Below, piece by piece: positions 31,906 to 35,461 of a stretch of DNA of 35,461 nucleotides. Both the position numbers and the translations under genes were made by a program. The stretch is from Verrucomicrobiales bacterium (GTDB lineage: Bacteria > Verrucomicrobiota > Verrucomicrobiia > Limisphaerales > CANJXF01): the NCBI GenBank assembly GCA_947478865.1, contig CANJXF010000043.1, positions 1-35,461 on the forward strand. Reading direction: 5' to 3'. Every line of letters begins with the position of its first letter. Position 1 is the first letter of the stretch. The notes under the pieces are model-generated. The model worked only from the letters and a program-made list of their open reading frames with translations, was not told the DNA's origin and ran no database searches.

Positions 31906-33723
31906 ATGGCCGGGTTTATTTCTCCAACCACACTCGAACAAGTCCGCGCGGCCAGCGACATTGTTGAGGTGATTGGCGGCTACATCCCGCTAAAACGTAA
32001 CGGCGCGAACTTCACCGCGCTTTGCCCCTTTCACAAAGAGAAAAGCCCCAGTTTCAACGTCAACGCCCACAAGCAGATTTTCTACTGCTTCGGTTGCCAT
32101 AAGGGCGGCGATGTTTTCAGCTTCGTCAAGGATTACGAAAACATCGGGTTCGCCGATGCCGTCCGCCGCCTCGCCGATCGCGCACATATCGTGCTCGAAA
32201 CGGAGAATAATCCCGTCGAACAACAGGTTCGTCACATCAAGGATTCTCTCCTGCAAATCCACGAGCAGATCACGCAACGCTGGCAGGCTGCGCTCGCCAA
32301 CGATGCCGCCGGGCAGATCGCGCGCGATTATCTCGCCAAGCGAGGCGTTTCAGAGGAAGCGATTAAACTGTTTCGCCTTGGCTACGCCCCCGATGCGTGG
32401 GACGACACCGTCAACTGGGCCAAGAGCAAAGGCCACGAGTTTTCCACGGTGGAGCAGGGGGGATTGATCATTCGCAAAGAAGGAGCGGATCGTTACTACG
32501 ACCGGTTTCGCGGGCGACTTATTTTTCCGATTTGTGATGAGCAAGGGCGGGTCATCGGCTTCAGCGGACGCATTTTGAGCGGCGACGAAAAGACCGCAAA
32601 ATACGTCAACTCGCCCGAGACGCCGATCTTCACCAAGGGTAAAGTTTTCTTCGGACTCGATAAATCCAAGCGCCCGCTGCTCGACGCGCATTCCGCCATC
32701 GTTTGCGAGGGACAACTCGATCTCATTGCCTGTTACATGGCGGGCGTTCAAAATGTCGTTGCGCCGCAAGGAACCGCTTTGACCAACGATCATGCGCGGA
32801 TTCTTAAACGCTACGTCGATGAAGTGGTACTCTGCTTCGATTCCGATAACGCGGGTCAGAATGCCGCCGTCCGTTCGCTCGACAGCCTGCTCGCATCCGG
32901 TTTGGCCGTGCGCGTTGCCACCGTTCCCGCGCCACACGATCCCGATAGTTACATCAAGGAGTTTGGCGGCGCGGCGTTCCGCGATCTCACCGACAAAGCG
33001 GAAGGTTTTTTCGATTATTACCTCAACCGTTTGTGCGCCACCAACGAAGTTGCCACTGACAAAGGACGCGTCGCCATCCTGCAAAGCATGGCGGAAGCAG
33101 TTCGCAAAACCGGCAACGCCGTTCTGCTCGATAAATACGCGCAGAAAACCGCGATGCGCCTCGGCGTCGCGGCGGATTCAGTTCGCAGCGAATTCAAAAA
33201 ACAGCCGCGCGCCTCTTTGCAAAACGCCGCGGATGATGATTTCCAGCCCGAGGAAGAACCGCCCTCCACGCCGGCATCCATCCAGGAGCTCACGCTTGTC
33301 ACGTTGCTGCTGCAAAACGAAGAAAATGTTCTCTGGGCGCAGACGGTTTTGGACATCGAATGGATTGTTCATCCCTGCGTTCGCGAAATCATTTCGCGCC
33401 GCTTCGAGCTGCAGAGTTCCGGTGAATGGTTGGGCCCCGCCGCATTCCTGAGCCAATTGGAAAATCCTCTCGCGAGAAATTTGGTCACGCAGGCGCTCGC
33501 CGAGGAGCGCCCGATTGTCGATCCGGAAAAGGTTTTGAAAGGCCATTTGGCCAGGCAGGGTGTCGTCGAGTTTCTCCGCGACAAATTCATCGACCGTCAA
33601 ATGGCTGGGTTGAACCAGCAGATGACCAATCCCGACCTTCAGGAAGCCGAGCAAATCGCACTCTGGAAAAACAAGCAGCAGTTCATGGAATTGAAAAAGC
33701 AGCAGCTCGGACGTTTGCAATAA
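31906..33723 (+). CDS. dnaG: DNA primase
   Basis: DnaG makes RNA primers for replication. The 605 aa include the CHC2 zinc ribbon (Cys40, His43, Cys61, Cys64 in CPFH...CFGC), the primase core with GYAPDAWDD and RFRGRLIFPICDEQGRVIGFSGR, and the Toprim domain with AIVCEGQLDLIACYMAG and the metal-binding VVLCFDSDNAGQNAA. A C-terminal helical DnaB-binding region runs to the end. Length and order are standard. It follows cvpA by 3 nt rather than the familiar rpsU-dnaG-rpoD arrangement. Confidence 0.97.
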   Translation: MAGFISPTTLEQVRAASDIVEVIGGYIPLKRNGANFTALCPFHKEKSPSFNVNAHKQIFYCFGCHKGGDVFSFVKDYENIGFADAVRRLADRAHIVLETENNPVEQQVRHIKDSLLQIHEQITQRWQAALANDAAGQIARDYLAKRGVSEEAIKLFRLGYAPDAWDDTVNWAKSKGHEFSTVEQGGLIIRKEGADRYYDRFRGRLIFPICDEQGRVIGFSGRILSGDEKTAKYVNSPETPIFTKGKVFFGLDKSKRPLLDAHSAIVCEGQLDLIACYMAGVQNVVAPQGTALTNDHARILKRYVDEVVLCFDSDNAGQNAAVRSLDSLLASGLAVRVATVPAPHDPDSYIKEFGGAAFRDLTDKAEGFFDYYLNRLCATNEVATDKGRVAILQSMAEAVRKTGNAVLLDKYAQKTAMRLGVAADSVRSEFKKQPRASLQNAADDDFQPEEEPPSTPASIQELTLVTLLLQNEENVLWAQTVLDIEWIVHPCVREIISRRFELQSSGEWLGPAAFLSQLENPLARNLVTQALAEERPIVDPEKVLKGHLARQGVVEFLRDKFIDRQMAGLNQQMTNPDLQEAEQIALWKNKQQFMELKKQQLGRLQ

Positions 33724-33734
33724 TTGGATTGCGC

Positions 33735-33762
33735 TTGCAGCCAACCCCGCAGCTTTTAGTAT
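33735..33762 (+). promoter_or_regulatory. Candidate leaderless promoter of the nfeD-floA pair
   Basis: TTGCAG (33735-33740), a 16-nt spacer and TAGTAT (33757-33762). The ATG at 33770 follows 7 nt after the -10 box, so the transcript should start at the ATG. There is no Shine-Dalgarno site in the gap. Confidence 0.55.
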
Positions 33763-33769
33763 CGGCCCC

Positions 33770-34225
33770 ATGGAACTCGTCATCACGCTGATTGTTGTCG
33801 GCGCGATTCTTATCATTCTTGAAACCATTCTTCCGGGGCTCGTGGCCGGGATCATTGGTTTTTGCTGTTTGATTGCGGGCGTTTATTTCGCCTACGATCG
33901 ATTGGGTTCTACCACTGGAAATTGGGTGCTGATGGGGGTGACGGTCGGGTTGATCGTCGGCGCGATTTTCTGGTTGAAATATTTTCCCAAAAGCCGGCTC
34001 GCCCGCCCGCTCGTTTCGCAAGGCGCCATCGGCGATATTGGAGCGGAACAACCGAACCTGCTCCACCAGACCGGAACGGCTTACACGAATTTGCGGCCTT
34101 CGGGAACGGCGTTGATCAACGGCAAACGGATCGATGTTGTCACGGAAGGAGCCTTGATTGAGAAAGGGACGGCGATTAAGGTCGTCGCCATCGAAGGCAT
34201 GCGGGTGGTGGTGCGCGCGGTTTAA
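33770..34225 (+). CDS. NfeD-like membrane protein
   Basis: 151 aa: two N-terminal hydrophobic stretches (LIVVGAILIILETILPGLVAGIIGFCCLIAGVYFAY and WVLMGVTVGLIVGAIFWL) form the NfeD membrane part. A soluble OB-fold of about 60 residues follows, with GTAYTNLRPSGTALINGKRIDVVTEGALIEKGTAIKVVAIEGMRVVVR, the NfeD C-terminal motif. This is the short NfeD1b type without a protease domain. It lies 27 nt upstream of floA, its usual partner; together they act in membrane microdomains. Confidence 0.92.
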   Translation: MELVITLIVVGAILIILETILPGLVAGIIGFCCLIAGVYFAYDRLGSTTGNWVLMGVTVGLIVGAIFWLKYFPKSRLARPLVSQGAIGDIGAEQPNLLHQTGTAYTNLRPSGTALINGKRIDVVTEGALIEKGTAIKVVAIEGMRVVVRAV

Positions 34226-34252
34226 TTCAAAAAAACTCAGGACAAAAAAATT

Positions 34253-35299
34253 ATGGATACAAAATCGTTTATGCTCGGCCAGGCGAACTTCTCCGGCGGA
34301 CTAATTCTCTGGGGCATCATCGCAGTTTTTGGTTTGGTGCTGTTGATCTGGGCCTTCAACTTTCTCAGCATCTTCATCCGCGCCGCTTTTTCCGGAGCGC
34401 CGGTCGGCTTCTTTGAATTAATCGCGCTCAAGTTGCGCAAAGTCCCCGTCGGCATGGTCGTGGACACGCGCATCACCGCCGTCAAATCCGGCTTGCCCCT
34501 GTCGATCGACGACCTCTCCACTCACTATCTCGCCGGTGGAAATGTCGAAATGGTCGTGCTCGCTTTGATCGCCGCCAAGAAAGCCGGCATCCATCTCGAT
34601 TACGACCGCGCTTGCGCCATCGACCTCGCCACCAAAGGCACCGGCCGCACTGTTTTGGAAGCCGTCAAAACTTCCGTGAATCCAAAGGTCATCGATTGCC
34701 CCGCGCCGACTTCCGGCCGATTGACCATCGATGGTGTCGCGCAAGACGGAATCGTGGTGAAGGCCAAGGCGCGCGTGACCGTGCGCACAAACCTCGACCG
34801 CTTCGTCGGCGGCGCGACGGAAGAAACGATCATCGCCCGCGTCGGCGAAGGCATTGTGACGACGATTGGTTCCGCCAAGAGTTACAAAGATGTTTTGGAA
34901 AATCCCGATCGCATTTCAAAAACCGTTTTGGACAAAGCGCTCGACAGCAACACCGCGTTTGAAATTCTATCCATCGACATCGCGGACGTAGATGTCGGCG
35001 AAAACGTCGGCGCGAAACTGCAAGCTGAACAAGCCGAAGCGAACAAATTGATCGCGCAAGCGCACGCCGAAGTTCGTCGTGCTGCCGCTGTGGCCGTTGA
35101 ACAGGAAATGATCGCGCGCGTCCAGGAAATGCGCGCGCGCGTCGTCGAAGCCGAAGCGCAGGTTCCCTTGGCGATGGCCGAGGCGTTTCGTTCCGGCAAC
35201 CTCGGCATCATGGATTATTACAAGATGAAGAACGTCCAGGCCGACACCGGAATGCGCGACAGCATCGCCGGCGGCGGAACCGCTGGCGGGACAAAATAA
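34253..35299 (+). CDS. floA: Flotillin-like protein FloA
   Basis: 348 aa of the FloA/YqfA family, which builds functional membrane microdomains. An N-terminal hydrophobic segment ([27 protein letters not shown], about 15-41) inserts in the membrane. A SPFH-like domain follows with [48 protein letters not shown] and [35 protein letters not shown]. The C-terminal Ala/Glu-rich coiled-coil ([54 protein letters not shown]) ends in [12 protein letters not shown], the family signature. It forms a two-gene set with nfeD. Confidence 0.97.
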   Translation: MDTKSFMLGQANFSGGLILWGIIAVFGLVLLIWAFNFLSIFIRAAFSGAPVGFFELIALKLRKVPVGMVVDTRITAVKSGLPLSIDDLSTHYLAGGNVEMVVLALIAAKKAGIHLDYDRACAIDLATKGTGRTVLEAVKTSVNPKVIDCPAPTSGRLTIDGVAQDGIVVKAKARVTVRTNLDRFVGGATEETIIARVGEGIVTTIGSAKSYKDVLENPDRISKTVLDKALDSNTAFEILSIDIADVDVGENVGAKLQAEQAEANKLIAQAHAEVRRAAAVAVEQEMIARVQEMRARVVEAEAQVPLAMAEAFRSGNLGIMDYYKMKNVQADTGMRDSIAGGGTAGGTK

Positions 35300-35461
35300 T
35301 TTTCGTATCGAGCTACCCTCGCACGCCACCGTCCAGTCTCCTTGCACCACTCGTTCTGTCTCCCAACTCAATACGGCTTGCAACTGCTGTGTGTTTTTCC
35401 GATGCGCGTCCAGCGGTTGGGCTGCTTCTCGCGCAAACTTCCGGTTGAACCCTCGCAAATA
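35300..35461. other. Right-hand end of the window
   Basis: 162 bp after floA. No gene, terminator hairpin or RNA is recognised; the minus-strand open frame reaching back into floA is a shadow. Confidence 0.4.

Noticed and set aside
34967-35458. Minus-strand 163-codon frame at the right end
   Set aside because: Mostly antisense to the FloA coiled-coil; composition is that of a shadow.

Overview
The window is a 35.5 kb chromosomal segment that looks like a soil or freshwater member of the Verrucomicrobiota (Pedosphaera / Limisphaerales-like). This is inferred from family content. There is a three-domain PSCyt1-DUF1549-DUF1553 protein paired with a DUF1501 protein, an IPT/TIG repeat protein ending in the FFRLRK-type C-terminus common in this phylum, Ig/RCC1 repeat proteins, a FN3 protein ending in SDWSDPVSHMSL, and a Bat-type VWA operon. 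Shine-Dalgarno sites are scarce, and several genes have a promoter-like -10 box only 6-9 nt before the start codon.

Layout. 1-146: end of an insertion sequence with the first 20 codons of a transposase on the minus strand. 296-1375: mnmA. 1689-5478: housekeeping run prs-rplY-pth-rpsF-ssb-rplI, closed by a strong bidirectional terminator. 5562-9087 (minus): Bat operon (DUF4381-type protein, BatA, BatB-BatC fusion) coupled by ATGA overlaps. 9468-14704 (minus): a small unknown protein, a DUF1501 protein and a PSD1 protein, with a secreted beta-propeller-like protein divergent at 14815. 15991-18850: quinone/nitroaromatic-type redox module, with DoxX, nitroreductase and pirin on minus and a divergent LysR regulator whose probable operator overlaps its own promoter. 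18926-22418: a TrpG/PabA amidotransferase (minus), then on plus a catalytic-domain-less aldehyde dehydrogenase homologue, a divergent deoxyribose-phosphate aldolase and a type III polyketide synthase. 22484-25008: a FN3 protein (minus) and a remnant of an Ig/RCC1 repeat protein, which separate the polyketide synthase from a methyltransferase of the kind usually found beside it. 25016-29237: methyltransferase, carboxylesterase, IPT/TIG protein and DUF362 protein. 29294-35299: TPR lipoprotein, CvpA, DnaG primase, NfeD and FloA.

How the parts work together. The ribosomal/PRPP/SSB run serves growth functions. Bat proteins are periplasm-facing VWA/TPR scaffolds. DUF1501 and PSD1 are exported partners with cytochrome-like haem motifs. 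The LysR-pirin-nitroreductase-DoxX block probably senses and detoxifies electrophilic aromatics or quinones. NfeD and FloA form a membrane-microdomain pair.

The least ordinary points are the half-ALDH next to an aldolase with altered active-site motifs, the split polyketide locus, the promoter/hairpin arrangement immediately before prs, and the recurrent leaderless promoter geometry. No tRNA, rRNA or CRISPR array was found.
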